IMG/VR virus record: IMGVR_UViG_3300042691_043434
Coordinates: 1-64,000 of that record
Source: a virus
DNA length: 64,000 nucleotides
Strand: one strand, 5' to 3'
Part shown: piece after piece, positions 23,549 to 33,079 of the stretch
Layout of the letters: every line of letters begins with the position of its first letter
Numbering within the stretch: the stretch's first letter is position 1
Position numbers and translations under genes: made by a program
The notes under the pieces: generated by a model
Databases searched by the model: none
What the model was told of the DNA's origin: nothing
Seen by the model: the letters and a program-made list of their open reading frames with translations, nothing else

Positions 23549-24262
23549 CTAAAACCTCCTTACTTTTTCATGACCAACCCGTATAGACGGATTGACCCAC
23601 ATGTCTATTTTCGCGTCGCGTAAATTAAACGCGAAAGAAAGATCTTCTGATAGTACCTCGTAATCCTCGGAACGGTTGTAACGAATAATTTTTGGTGCAA
23701 ACCACGGGAATTTGAGTTTTTCCATGACTCCCTTCCGTATCAGCATCCAACCCATACCGCACCAATCAATACGATACGGTTCTTTTCTGTTTACAATGTC
23801 TGTGTCGTTTCGAAACGAATAAATATAGTCGATATCATAGATGGGTAACGGTGGATCATTAGGTTCAGGATAGGGGAACTCAGTTTTATTAAAATAACCG
23901 GTAACAGGTAAACCATTGGATTGATAGTACCAGCCAGTAGCTACTTCAACATTCATAGTAATCAAAGCATCGAAGTCGGAAGGCTTGAAATCGATGTCAG
24001 AGTCTATCCAAAGTAGGTAGTCATACACTAATTGATTAGTGAACGGTCTTTGATAAAGACCGTTGCTGTGGTGACCTCCAGCGACTTGTGCTCGTATTTG
24101 GTGGATTTCAGGCGAGTACCCTTGAGATAAAGTGGCGATTAGTCCGTATTTTCGCAAGTGATTCTCAAGTAGCACAAGATTTTCTACGAACCGGTAGGAA
24201 TACGTATAACCCGGAAGACAGATAACAACTCGAGAACCTGAATACGACGTAATATCGTGCAT
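23549..24262 (-). CDS. GT-A-type glycosyltransferase
   Basis: 237 residues from ATG 24262. It contains the DSD metal-binding motif in YDYLLWIDSDIDF, a following ATGWYYQSNGLPV block, and the acceptor-side MGWMLIRKGVMEKL segment. It ends RVGHEKVRRF, almost the same ending as its upstream neighbour. The two are tandem duplicates. Family 2-like GT-A enzymes add sugars to host envelope components, phage DNA or virion proteins. No membrane segment. Overall fold is clear, the sugar and acceptor are not. It is expressed with 24267-24983. Confidence 0.8.
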   Translation of the reverse strand: MHDITSYSGSRVVICLPGYTYSYRFVENLVLLENHLRKYGLIATLSQGYSPEIHQIRAQVAGGHHSNGLYQRPFTNQLVYDYLLWIDSDIDFKPSDFDALITMNVEVATGWYYQSNGLPVTGYFNKTEFPYPEPNDPPLPIYDIDYIYSFRNDTDIVNRKEPYRIDWCGMGWMLIRKGVMEKLKFPWFAPKIIRYNRSEDYEVLSEDLSFAFNLRDAKIDMWVNPSIRVGHEKVRRF

Positions 24263-24266
24263 GGCA

Positions 24267-24983
24267 TTAGATAACCCGAATCTTCTCATGGCCAACCCGA
24301 ACTTCAGGATTCATGACAATCTCAAAACCTGCATCGCGCAGACTGAGTTGGAACGACAAATCTTCTGACAACGTGTCAATGATCGTTTCAGTTGCTCGGA
24401 CGTTTTTTGGGGCAAACCATGGGTACGGAATTTTTTCCATTACTCCTTTTTTAATAAGCATCCAACCCATTCCAACCCAGTCAACCACATAAGAGTCGGT
24501 TTTATCGGAAATATCTTTATCTGGGCGAAACAAATAGGTGTGACCAGGGTCGTATAGAGGTAGTGACGGATGTGATTTTACCTTTTTACACGCAGACTTG
24601 TCAATGAATCCACAGGCCGGATTTCCATCTGGTTGGTAGTACCAACCTGTCGCGACATTGACACCCATTTCCAAAAGATCTGTGAAATTTTTTCGGTTGA
24701 ACACAATGTCCGAATCGATCCATAGCAGGTAATCGTAGTCGACTTCGGCTTCATCAAACGGTGTTTGAAACGTCCCTCTAGTGACATCTCCACCACCACA
24801 AATATTCCGTAGCCTGTGGATACAGGAAGAGTGAGTCTGGGCTAGGGTTACCTTTATGCCGTGAACAGCCAGCAGACTGTTAAGACCTACGATGTTTGTA
24901 AGAAAAGTCCCGGAGTAGTAGTCTCCAGGAAGGCAAAAAACAAATTTCTTGCCTTCGTATTTTTCGAGTAATGGGTCGGACAC
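24267..24983 (-). CDS. GT-A-type glycosyltransferase (paralogue)
   Basis: 238 residues. KFVFCLPGDYYSGTF opens the nucleotide-sugar fold. The DxD motif is DSD (90-92) in YLLWIDSDIVF. NVATGWYYQPDGNPACG, MGWMLIKKGVMEKI and the C-terminal RVGHEKIRVI match the downstream copy. So this is a tandem pair, with four bases between the genes. An extended -10 box (TGTTATAAT) lies about 30 bases before the ATG, so the pair looks early or middle. It may modify receptor polysaccharide or capsule, or virion proteins; both are inference. Confidence 0.8.
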   Translation of the reverse strand: MSDPLLEKYEGKKFVFCLPGDYYSGTFLTNIVGLNSLLAVHGIKVTLAQTHSSCIHRLRNICGGGDVTRGTFQTPFDEAEVDYDYLLWIDSDIVFNRKNFTDLLEMGVNVATGWYYQPDGNPACGFIDKSACKKVKSHPSLPLYDPGHTYLFRPDKDISDKTDSYVVDWVGMGWMLIKKGVMEKIPYPWFAPKNVRATETIIDTLSEDLSFQLSLRDAGFEIVMNPEVRVGHEKIRVI

Positions 24984-25011
24984 AGGGGGAAAGAGGTACT
25001 ATCTCACCCTC

Positions 25012-25020
25012 ATTATAACA
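25012..25020 (-). promoter_or_regulatory. host-like extended -10 box (TGT-TATAAT)
   Basis: TGTTATAAT on the minus strand between the fibre gene stop and the glycosyltransferase ATG at 24983. Perfect -10 with TGN. No clear -35. Confidence 0.55.
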
Positions 25021-25025
25021 TAAAC

Positions 25026-28000
25026 CTACTGTACGCGCATGATATATGCGAGTGAGTACCAAAGCGGTTCGACAGCGCTGACACCTGATAAAGAGTGAGA
25101 GTGGCCGACGGAGGGATCAGATCCACCTGCCAAACTATTTTGATTACCGGGTGCACAAAGTCCATCCGTTATACATCCACCACCTCCGCCAGTCCAAGAG
25201 TTACCCGTATTGATTACCACGTTGGAGTAGTTTGCTCCATCCGTACCGCCAAGAATATTAATTACGCTGTTGCCATATACTCCATGGACGTGACGAGGGA
25301 TATTTTGCTGCTGAAGAGCAGTTGCCCCAGTTGCTCCAGTAAGGGTAGGTCCACCAGATTGATTATTGTTAGCGGTTGTAGTTGCACCCTTAATGAAACG
25401 GTTTAGCAGGTTGGGTGTCGTGCGACCGTTTTTTGTTTGACCGTCACATATAGCCCAACGGGGATTTGTTGCGATATCTTCTACCGTACCAGACCACATA
25501 ATAATGCCACCGACTGGTACAAAACCTCCATAGCTCGGGTCGACGTTTACGGTATACTGTAAAATGTTGTCGGTTGGGTCGGCAGGGTCACCACCGGGAA
25601 CTTCAACAGACTGGCTAGTAACCAGAATGCCCGTACCCTGCACGAATGCGCTTTCAAACCGGAGATTAAGCTCTTGGGCTAGGTTGAACGCGCTGACCGC
25701 TACTTTGTCACTAATGCCTGTCGACTGACTACCCAGAGCGCCACGGATCATGGATTGATCAGCGAGTTGAATGATGCCGGCTTTAGACGTGCTGGCATAC
25801 ACCTGGGGTGGATTTCTACTGGCGACAATGTCGCCAGTGGTAAGCGACTTAAATATTGTATCGTTGCTGAAGAATACGGTGGTGTTACGACCTAGCACCA
25901 GACTTGAGTCGTCCTGCATTAAAAGGGTGTTGCGGACGATGACATTGTTCAGGATCTGGTTGGTCACGTTGCCCGGTTCGCCTTCGGCTGCCAGCGGAAT
26001 CGCGAATTGCTCGCCGGACCTAAGGTCAAAGACCGTCGTACCAATGTAATAACTGCCTTCCTCGTTCATGCCGGTGGCGTATACTCGGCCGCCGTTTTCC
26101 TCAACGATAATTTTTCCTAGCGCAAAATCCTGCTCTAGCGGATCGCCTTGGAAAGTGGGGAACGCAGTGTCATAGTTCAGGTATCCTGTCCATTCCCAGG
26201 TGTGACCTGAAGCACGGATTACAGATGGACGGCGTAGGCCGATTCGGAAACCGGTGGCTGTTACACTAGCCGACGTCTTAATGGTTATCGGAGTTACCGA
26301 CGGACCCAACGCAGCACTGTAGTGGACACCTGACCGGGCTTGCATTGCCTGCAGGGCGATCTTTGTGATGCTCTCAGCCGGGTCTTCCGTTAGTTCCGGG
26401 TAGTCGTTATCAACTCTAGGATAGTGATCACCTGTAAATACGTTTCGGGCTTGAGAACCCTGAGTAAGGTAAGTTACGTACTGACCAGGGAATCGGATGT
26501 CTTGTTTACCAGGTCTAAAAACCTCATCGTAAGTTCGAACCTGTGTAATAGTTAACGGATCAAGACGCAATTCATTGGAGTCGTTAAGAGGATAACCTGA
26601 TACCCCCTCTTGTTTCTCCATGATATAGTACGGTTGTGGTCTCCTGATACCACGTTCTTTTAGGTAGCCGTCTAAAACAACACGATACACCCTTTCATCC
26701 GCCTTACGTTTATCCGTCGCACGAATAATTTTAACTGCTGAGCGGTCGAAAATAAAATCTAAAGTGGCGAATATAGCATTGGTACCGGTCGGGTTACTAG
26801 TCAGTTTGTATCTGAAAGCGTAGTCGAATCGCTTTAACAGATAACCATCATCATCCAAGTCGGTATCTTCTTCAGCAATAGTTGAGGTCGTAATAGGAAC
26901 ATACCAGCTAGCACTACCGGTTACAGGGTCGCCATTAGAGTCGAGATCTGCTGGACTTTCGTCCCAGACAAAAATCTTAGATCGATCGTCTAAGGCTGTA
27001 AACCCGCTAGTGTTAGGGTCTGGGTCTTTAAGATTGCCAGCGAATAAAATCGAATTACCATTTTCATCAAATCCATTAACATAAATTCGTCGACGGTTCG
27101 CTCTTTCCGGACCACCAGAGAGTTCCCATGCCGTCTCACTAACCTTTTTAGTGTAAGAAAACTGTCCAAACGCAATATTAGATGCGGATGGAGGATTTAC
27201 AATAGAGAACGGGGACGCGGTGTTGGAGTTTTGAATGTAAATTCGGATTGTTGCTGGAGGCTTTCCGTCGACTGTCGGGTTATTTTTTACATACGCTAGG
27301 GTTTTGTTGTAATCAATGGTAATACCAGTATTTATTTCGGTATCTTCAAGAGTAGGAGGACGTCCATCAGGCAATGCACTGTATGAAAGAGGCAGAGGAG
27401 GAATTATTTGGGTAATACGAGTGCCACTATATCCCGATGCTGTGGTTGCTTCGTCTTGACTAAACGACTTTGCTTTGTAGCCAATACCTCGAAGTGAAAT
27501 ATCACCAAAATCAGAGCAGGAATTAGTAATTGATAAGTCGGCTCCAGATTCAGATACGAAGTGGTCGCTATTACCAATAACGAATACTGAGACGATCTGA
27601 ATCGTCGCATCGTTACTACCCCGCATACCAAAACTTCGGTACTTGAATTCGTCAGTCGTACAAATTTTATATTGTTTGCCTTCCCCTGATTGTTTGTTGG
27701 TTGGCGGATCTTGGAAATAAGTAGTAGGTGTGAAACAATTAGGATCGGTTTGTAGGGAGACCTGGGTAAAGTTTGCGGTCACCATTGATTTGAAGCCGGA
27801 TACTCGGCCTCCATCGGCCCATAGACCGTTTAGTCCAAAAATACTCCGAACGGAACAGTTAAAGACGTAAGGAGATGAGGAGCGGGTAGAGTTGATATCG
27901 GGAAGAGGAAGGATACTGCCATCCGTGTCTCGGATTCTTGTTGCACCAGGGTAGGATACAGGAGCACCAGCACGGCTATCACCACCGTCAACCAGCAGGC

Positions 28001-30188
28001 CAGTTTGGTTTTCTTCAATATCCTGCGACCGATTGGCTTTACTACCTGCAATCGGTGCGACAATGGTGGTTTCGGCTGGAATAGCTTCGAGGCCTTCTGA
28101 GCCCCAACCGTCAATATCACGGAAAAGATTATTGAGTCGGCTGTAATATGAAGATTCTGTACCGCTACCGTTGATTTCTGCCTGTGACGCGAACGCGACA
28201 GAGGTTACGGTATTATGGCTGCGGGCGTATTGAGGGTTGTCAGTGAAAGTGAGCAAGGAAACATATGTACCACCAGTAACTTTTAGGATCGCGGTGCGCT
28301 CAGTTTGAGGATCGTTCTGTACTGGGGTTAACTCCGGTACGTACATCGGTCGAATACGTACTTTTCTCAGGTCGGTGCCGTCGATCGAAATACCTCTTGG
28401 AACGATAAGGCCACCGGTTTGTGGGTTAACAGCGGCGAGGTTATCGTAATATAGATCATCGTTAATACTGAACGCACCGTTTACATATTCAAGGGTTACA
28501 ATCCAGTTAGAGTTAGACGGTGAAATTTTTTCTACCCGGACAACATTGCCAACACCACCCGATTCAGAGTACAAAACACGACCGAGGTTTAAGGAGCGGG
28601 GAGGTTGGTTAGAGACAGGATCGCTTACATCGATAGTAAGATGGACAACTCGATCGCCTTGAGCTACGCTGCCAATGCTATAACCAGTCTGGGTTCTTTG
28701 TACAAGGCCGGTATCGTCGGTAATAGTAAGCGTGGCCAGTGAACCGGGAGCATTATCGACATAGTAGTCGCCTGGAGCAAGCTCGATCATCACTCGGTCG
28801 TAACGGTCATTTGCTTGACCAGATCTGCGTGACTCTCGCACCGCCTCGATCAACGCACGCTCAAGTGTACGGAAGGGGCGGTTAGGCTCAAAACCACCAT
28901 TACGGATCGAATCGTCACCGATACTCGGATCGACGAAGATTGTATTACGGGTAGTTGATAATGCAGATGCTTGGCCGGTACGGTCGCAACGCGGTGCAGC
29001 GGCGACACTGATTAAACCGCCAGTCCCATTAGCGTACAGAGCAACGGAGTTATCATAAACACGGTAACACTTGCCCAGAGTCGGATTAGATTGAGATGGT
29101 TCGAAACTATAAATGCCCGCACTAGGTTCTGGATATTGGGTGGGAAGCTTACCTCCATCCGGACACTCAACAGCAGTCCGATCACCGATAAATTCACGAC
29201 CGCCACAAGATAGAAACGCACCGAGGACAGGATTGCACTCAGATCCTGGTGCTTCTTCAAATTTCCACTGGCCGGTACCGGAGTGGTAAAACAACTCCAG
29301 GTGCGCGTCTCGAATGTTAACAATCCAGTCGTCGCTGGAGTTATTGAGCAGTTCGGCAGATACGGAATTCTGGCGAATGATTAGCGGAAACCGGTCAAAC
29401 GTGCCACTGATGTCCACCACAGCGATGCGGTCGGAGTCGTTGGGGGATTCTGGCAGAGTGAGGATGATACTGCCATTGCTAGTGTCGGCAATAACCCGAT
29501 CCCATGCCATCGCGGTATAATCCGCTGACTTAATCACCGTATTGGTGAGGTTCTGCGGGTAGGTATTGAGGTTGCCGACAAACGTATTGGGCCTGAGATC
29601 TACATAGCCGGTGCCTACAACTTCGCCCGTTGTTGGGTTAGTAGCTAAACCATTTCCGGTGGAGTTTAGCGTAATTTTCGCTAGTGGTACATGTGCCTCG
29701 GTTACACTGGGTAACGAGTTACCGATTGATACGGTAACGGGAGCGGTGGCGTTTTCAAGAACATAGAGGTAAGATACGCTATTCGCACCGCCAAGGATTT
29801 GAACGGTCTGTCTTGCCCAAGAAATCGGATTGCCATTACGCTTAACAATGCTACCCGCTTCTACTGTTACACCGATACCACCTGAACCGACAGGGCGGGT
29901 ACTAGGTACACCAGGAACGACTACGGCCGATGTTGTTAGATTCCAACCTAGTACGATGCCATCGTGAGCCGTACGACCTAACGCGGATTCTTGATCGACC
30001 CGGGGATCGGCAATTTCCCAATCTTTGATTCGGTCACGTTGACCAATTTGCCAACCCGCCTCATCGCCAGTTGTCGGGTCGGCGTAGTAGTCGGTTCGAG
30101 TATCGCCGGTAAACTTTTCTCCTTTCTGTACCTCATTCAGGTACGCGCTAGATACGGCTCTGCCGTTTTGAAATACGATACGATCCAC
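25026..30188 (-). CDS. long tail fibre protein with C-terminal collar domain
   Basis: 1720 residues from GTG 30188, 26 bases after a late motif. The N-terminal 300 residues look like baseplate-binding and early fibre segments (GWQIGQRDRIKDW). The middle, from about residue 430, is a beta-rich shaft (with FVDPSIGDDSIRNGG and PFRTLERALIEA typical of pectate-lyase-like fibre starts). The last 150 residues are a phage tail collar domain: VGGIIMWSGTVEDI, WAICDGQTKNGRTTPNLLNRF, NIPRHVHGVYG, VGHSHSLSG, and a final YSLAYIMRVQ. Such proteins recognise the host surface or stiffen the fibre. It is by far the longest gene here. Mosaic organisation is likely. Confidence 0.8.
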   Translation of the reverse strand: MDRIVFQNGRAVSSAYLNEVQKGEKFTGDTRTDYYADPTTGDEAGWQIGQRDRIKDWEIADPRVDQESALGRTAHDGIVLGWNLTTSAVVVPGVPSTRPVGSGGIGVTVEAGSIVKRNGNPISWARQTVQILGGANSVSYLYVLENATAPVTVSIGNSLPSVTEAHVPLAKITLNSTGNGLATNPTTGEVVGTGYVDLRPNTFVGNLNTYPQNLTNTVIKSADYTAMAWDRVIADTSNGSIILTLPESPNDSDRIAVVDISGTFDRFPLIIRQNSVSAELLNNSSDDWIVNIRDAHLELFYHSGTGQWKFEEAPGSECNPVLGAFLSCGGREFIGDRTAVECPDGGKLPTQYPEPSAGIYSFEPSQSNPTLGKCYRVYDNSVALYANGTGGLISVAAAPRCDRTGQASALSTTRNTIFVDPSIGDDSIRNGGFEPNRPFRTLERALIEAVRESRRSGQANDRYDRVMIELAPGDYYVDNAPGSLATLTITDDTGLVQRTQTGYSIGSVAQGDRVVHLTIDVSDPVSNQPPRSLNLGRVLYSESGGVGNVVRVEKISPSNSNWIVTLEYVNGAFSINDDLYYDNLAAVNPQTGGLIVPRGISIDGTDLRKVRIRPMYVPELTPVQNDPQTERTAILKVTGGTYVSLLTFTDNPQYARSHNTVTSVAFASQAEINGSGTESSYYSRLNNLFRDIDGWGSEGLEAIPAETTIVAPIAGSKANRSQDIEENQTGLLVDGGDSRAGAPVSYPGATRIRDTDGSILPLPDINSTRSSSPYVFNCSVRSIFGLNGLWADGGRVSGFKSMVTANFTQVSLQTDPNCFTPTTYFQDPPTNKQSGEGKQYKICTTDEFKYRSFGMRGSNDATIQIVSVFVIGNSDHFVSESGADLSITNSCSDFGDISLRGIGYKAKSFSQDEATTASGYSGTRITQIIPPLPLSYSALPDGRPPTLEDTEINTGITIDYNKTLAYVKNNPTVDGKPPATIRIYIQNSNTASPFSIVNPPSASNIAFGQFSYTKKVSETAWELSGGPERANRRRIYVNGFDENGNSILFAGNLKDPDPNTSGFTALDDRSKIFVWDESPADLDSNGDPVTGSASWYVPITTSTIAEEDTDLDDDGYLLKRFDYAFRYKLTSNPTGTNAIFATLDFIFDRSAVKIIRATDKRKADERVYRVVLDGYLKERGIRRPQPYYIMEKQEGVSGYPLNDSNELRLDPLTITQVRTYDEVFRPGKQDIRFPGQYVTYLTQGSQARNVFTGDHYPRVDNDYPELTEDPAESITKIALQAMQARSGVHYSAALGPSVTPITIKTSASVTATGFRIGLRRPSVIRASGHTWEWTGYLNYDTAFPTFQGDPLEQDFALGKIIVEENGGRVYATGMNEEGSYYIGTTVFDLRSGEQFAIPLAAEGEPGNVTNQILNNVIVRNTLLMQDDSSLVLGRNTTVFFSNDTIFKSLTTGDIVASRNPPQVYASTSKAGIIQLADQSMIRGALGSQSTGISDKVAVSAFNLAQELNLRFESAFVQGTGILVTSQSVEVPGGDPADPTDNILQYTVNVDPSYGGFVPVGGIIMWSGTVEDIATNPRWAICDGQTKNGRTTPNLLNRFIKGATTTANNNQSGGPTLTGATGATALQQQNIPRHVHGVYGNSVINILGGTDGANYSNVVINTGNSWTGGGGGCITDGLCAPGNQNSLAGGSDPSVGHSHSLSGVSAVEPLWYSLAYIMRVQ

Positions 30189-30207
30189 AGCGATGAGTTA
30201 AATCCTT

Positions 30208-30224
30208 CTATTACGCTTTCAACG
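30208..30224 (-). promoter_or_regulatory. late motif GTTGAAAGC-N4-TAG
   Basis: CGTTGAAAGC then GTAATAG on the minus strand, 26 bases before the GTG of the long fibre gene at 30188. Confidence 0.7.
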
Positions 30225-30228
30225 CAAT

Positions 30229-30705
30229 TTAAGGTACGCGGTGCCAAATAACTCTACCCAACCACTTCGGACTCGGACCGAATGCGCACAGTTCAACAAG
30301 GACTAACGCTCCAGTTTCCGCGTAGGTGCTGGGGTCAATGCCCGCTCCCCAATCGACTTCGTAATCGAAATAAGTTGTAAACGACGTCCCTGGTGTCCCT
30401 ACAAATCGCATCAGAATTCTGAGTTCGCGGTAAAAACTTGCCGGTACATCGCTCGGATTAGGGACAGGTACCGGTAAGTTGTCCGGGTTAGTAACATCAA
30501 GGTCGAGGTAGTTGCCTGAGAACAGGTTGGTGTTGATGGGTCGGTTGACACATGATCCCCCGAGTTCGATCGGATTACCTGAGATATCGGCTACCCACAG
30601 TCGGCCGTCTGCCGTGTTTGTAATAACCTCACCTTCCGTGCCATCGCCAATAAACGGTTCTTCACCCGGCAGCGAAGTCGTCAGTGTCTGTAAAGTTGCT
30701 TCCAC
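30229..30705 (-). CDS. small tail-fibre-like structural protein
   Basis: Start at GTG 30705, 24 bases after the late motif and preceded by AGAAGGTAGAG; 158 residues. The N-terminal half has the GDGTEGEVITNTADGRLWVADISGNPIELGG block common at the start of phage fibre and structural proteins. The rest is beta-rich (FYRELRILMRFVGTPGTSFT). The frame stays open upstream to 30780, but that part crosses the divergent promoter and is not coding in my reading. It probably binds with the long fibre gene downstream of it. Confidence 0.7.
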   Translation of the reverse strand: MEATLQTLTTSLPGEEPFIGDGTEGEVITNTADGRLWVADISGNPIELGGSCVNRPINTNLFSGNYLDLDVTNPDNLPVPVPNPSDVPASFYRELRILMRFVGTPGTSFTTYFDYEVDWGAGIDPSTYAETGALVLVELCAFGPSPKWLGRVIWHRVP

Positions 30706-30722
30706 GGTAATTTCTCTACCTT

Positions 30723-30739
30723 CTACTACGCTTTCAACC
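30723..30739 (-). promoter_or_regulatory. late motif (minus arm of divergent pair)
   Basis: GGTTGAAAGC then GTAGTAG on the minus strand, 24 bases before the GTG at 30705. It abuts an opposite-strand copy; together they make a palindrome spanning 30730-30748. Confidence 0.7.
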
Positions 30740-30755
30740 GTTGAAAGCGCTTTAG
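30739..30755 (+). promoter_or_regulatory. late motif (plus arm of divergent pair)
   Basis: CGTTGAAAGC then GCTTTAG on the plus strand, 25 bases before the GTG at 30774. It would drive the plus-strand baseplate and terminase operon. Confidence 0.7.
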
Positions 30756-30773
30756 AGGGTAATAACATTCCGC

Positions 30774-31784
30774 GTGTCAACGTTTCTCACTGATTCTTGG
30801 TCGACAATTTCCGGACTTGCCGCAGTTGCGTATGGGTCTCCGGGTCGGTACCAGGACGTGGCTAACCAGGTGCGGAGTAAATCAGTACTAGCATTTTTAG
30901 GAACGACTCAGCCGAGCGATATTGTTGAGAATGTTTTAAACCCAGAGCATGTCCTAGTGGCGTTACAAAGTGAATATGAAGCTGGTGAAGGATTTACGAG
31001 GTATGTAGACTCAGGATCTAAGACAATACAAGCGATAGCCAGTGACTTGTATAGCAAAATTCTCCAGGCTTATAATGAATTCGGGACGTACGAATCCTCG
31101 CTAACTGACTCACTGGAATATGTTTCAAACGGATTAGGGATTAATAATCAAAGGGTAAAAGATAAACTACTGGCCACAGTTTCCGATCTCGAGCTTTTTA
31201 GTCGAATGGCGGCTAATATGCCAATCAATAAGCTTGATAAACTTCCTTCCGGAGCAAAGATTAATTTAAACGATAGCGTTAATCTAGATACTGATTCCAA
31301 CGGTGTTGCGTTGACTACCGGGTACTTAACTCCCTCTCAATACTGGAACGGTACTGCGTACCCTGGTGCAGGAAGTACGGCGGATAATTTACCGAACACG
31401 TTTATAACCTCGTTGACCGAAGGCTACAAGGGTTACGCGACCCTTCAACCCCTCGACGACCTGCTCCGCCCCGGTCTTGCCTCACTCGTATCTCTTGCCG
31501 ACATTAACGACCTTCGAAACGTCTCTCGCTCTGTTTCCGGTCTTGGAACCATCAGTACGGCCAAGGATCTTACTGGCCTTGGTCGATTCAGTATAGCGGA
31601 TGAGGCAATGTACAACCTTGACCTGGCGGAGATTATTGTCGAACGAAACGGTTACACGGTTTACGACCCGCTGACTGATTCGAATGGTGATTTTATTGAT
31701 CCGGCGAACGTACCAGATTACGATGGTGTTAATGCCGACTCTGGATTACCTTATTCTTCCCGCATCCGCTCAAGCACATTTTAA
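30774..31784 (+). CDS. baseplate-associated protein (unknown)
   Basis: 336 residues from GTG 30774. Not recognised with confidence. Helical first half (RYQDVANQVRSKSVLAF, TYESSLTDSLEYV), Gly/Ser-rich middle, and a C-terminal element AEIIVERNGYTVYDPLTDSNGDFIDP. It is the first gene of a baseplate operon that continues with baseplate J three bases downstream. A baseplate structural role is inferred from context only. Confidence 0.65.
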   Translation: MSTFLTDSWSTISGLAAVAYGSPGRYQDVANQVRSKSVLAFLGTTQPSDIVENVLNPEHVLVALQSEYEAGEGFTRYVDSGSKTIQAIASDLYSKILQAYNEFGTYESSLTDSLEYVSNGLGINNQRVKDKLLATVSDLELFSRMAANMPINKLDKLPSGAKINLNDSVNLDTDSNGVALTTGYLTPSQYWNGTAYPGAGSTADNLPNTFITSLTEGYKGYATLQPLDDLLRPGLASLVSLADINDLRNVSRSVSGLGTISTAKDLTGLGRFSIADEAMYNLDLAEIIVERNGYTVYDPLTDSNGDFIDPANVPDYDGVNADSGLPYSSRIRSSTF

Positions 31785-31786
31785 TC

Positions 31787-33079
31787 ATGGCTACAGAAAT
31801 TTTTGGTCCGTTATTACCGTTACAGCTTGATAGTCGGAATGTAAACGACCTTGTCCGAGCGATACAGTCACGGATTCATATTGAATCGGGTGGACAGTTA
31901 ACTGATTTTACGCCCGCCTCTCCTCTAGCCGCTATCAGTGAAGGTCAAGGATTCGCACAAGCGGAATTACTTTATTACCTTAACGCGTTGCCGGAAGCAG
32001 TGACGATTCAATGGCTGAGGAGTCTAGGTATCCAGAGACGTATTGGGTCCAGAGCGACAGTTAATATAACCTTTAACCGTGTACCTGGGTACAGTCGACC
32101 AGTAACAATCCCATCAGGGACTAAGGTGTACGCGAATGGCGGTCAAGTCTACACCCTACTCGACCAAGTTCGGATGACTGGGTCAAGCGCAACTGTCGCC
32201 GCGCAGTCGGAGAGATGGGGAAGCGTCTATAATGTGCCTTCCGGTTCAATCGGTCGCATCGAGCGTAACTTTATGGGTTTGGATACCCTTACGAATAACG
32301 AGCCGGCGGCCGGCGGTACAGACCTTGAAACCGTGGACGAAATGAAGTTCCGCGCGTTTGAACTATTCGGTCGGAGAAACCTGACCTCACGTTCCGATTT
32401 TGAAGGCGAAGTTGCTTCTATCGCTCCCGAAGCAACCCTGGTCAAGGTGATGAACTACGAGGAGAGATTTGGTACCGACTCACGTGGTGTATTTGTTATT
32501 GCCGGTAGAGATGATGGATCGGCTCTGAGCACGACAACACAATCACTATTGCTGACTTCGTTGCGTGATAGAGTACCTTTGGATGTTAAGATCTACCTCG
32601 CTCCGCCGACTGTCATTCCGGTCGAAGCGGTAGTCAGTGTGCTTTGGGATCCCAGAGCTACAACTACATTCACTGATACGCTTGCCGAACAGATCCGCAC
32701 TTTACTTAACGACCTCATATATCCATCCACCATCGGATTAGGCAACGATCTCTCCGTATCTACGGTTTTACGTGAAACCCTTGCGCTCGACTTTGTAAAC
32801 GACGTCTCTATTCTAGACCTCAAGCAAATGGCTCTCGATCCAACTGTTACCGGTGCGACAGACGGGTTGTGTGGCAGATTTTTGGGAACAGAAGACGAAA
32901 CCGCGGGAACATGTACGTACGAGTATTCTCAGGTTGTTGCAAAGACGTCAACCGAACCCTTAAAAATCCCCGATTCGACATCGGGCTTTAGACTTTACCG
33001 TGCAGTCGTATCGCTGACGTCGGTTGTAGATTTTAGCACACTAACGTACACTTACGGGGCTGAATATGATATCGTCTAA
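31787..33079 (+). CDS. baseplate J-like protein
   Basis: 430 residues. The N-terminal half matches the baseplate J family of contractile tails (P2 J, Mu gp47, T4 gp6-like): LTDFTPASPLAAISEGQGFAQAELLYYLNALPEAV, then the SLGIQRRIGSRATVNITF block. The latter half is beta-rich (PPTVIPVEAVVSVLWDP, LRDRVPLDVKIYL). It forms the baseplate wedge with the gp25-like and following proteins. It overlaps the next gene by 14 bases. Confidence 0.85.
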   Translation: MATEIFGPLLPLQLDSRNVNDLVRAIQSRIHIESGGQLTDFTPASPLAAISEGQGFAQAELLYYLNALPEAVTIQWLRSLGIQRRIGSRATVNITFNRVPGYSRPVTIPSGTKVYANGGQVYTLLDQVRMTGSSATVAAQSERWGSVYNVPSGSIGRIERNFMGLDTLTNNEPAAGGTDLETVDEMKFRAFELFGRRNLTSRSDFEGEVASIAPEATLVKVMNYEERFGTDSRGVFVIAGRDDGSALSTTTQSLLLTSLRDRVPLDVKIYLAPPTVIPVEAVVSVLWDPRATTTFTDTLAEQIRTLLNDLIYPSTIGLGNDLSVSTVLRETLALDFVNDVSILDLKQMALDPTVTGATDGLCGRFLGTEDETAGTCTYEYSQVVAKTSTEPLKIPDSTSGFRLYRAVVSLTSVVDFSTLTYTYGAEYDIV

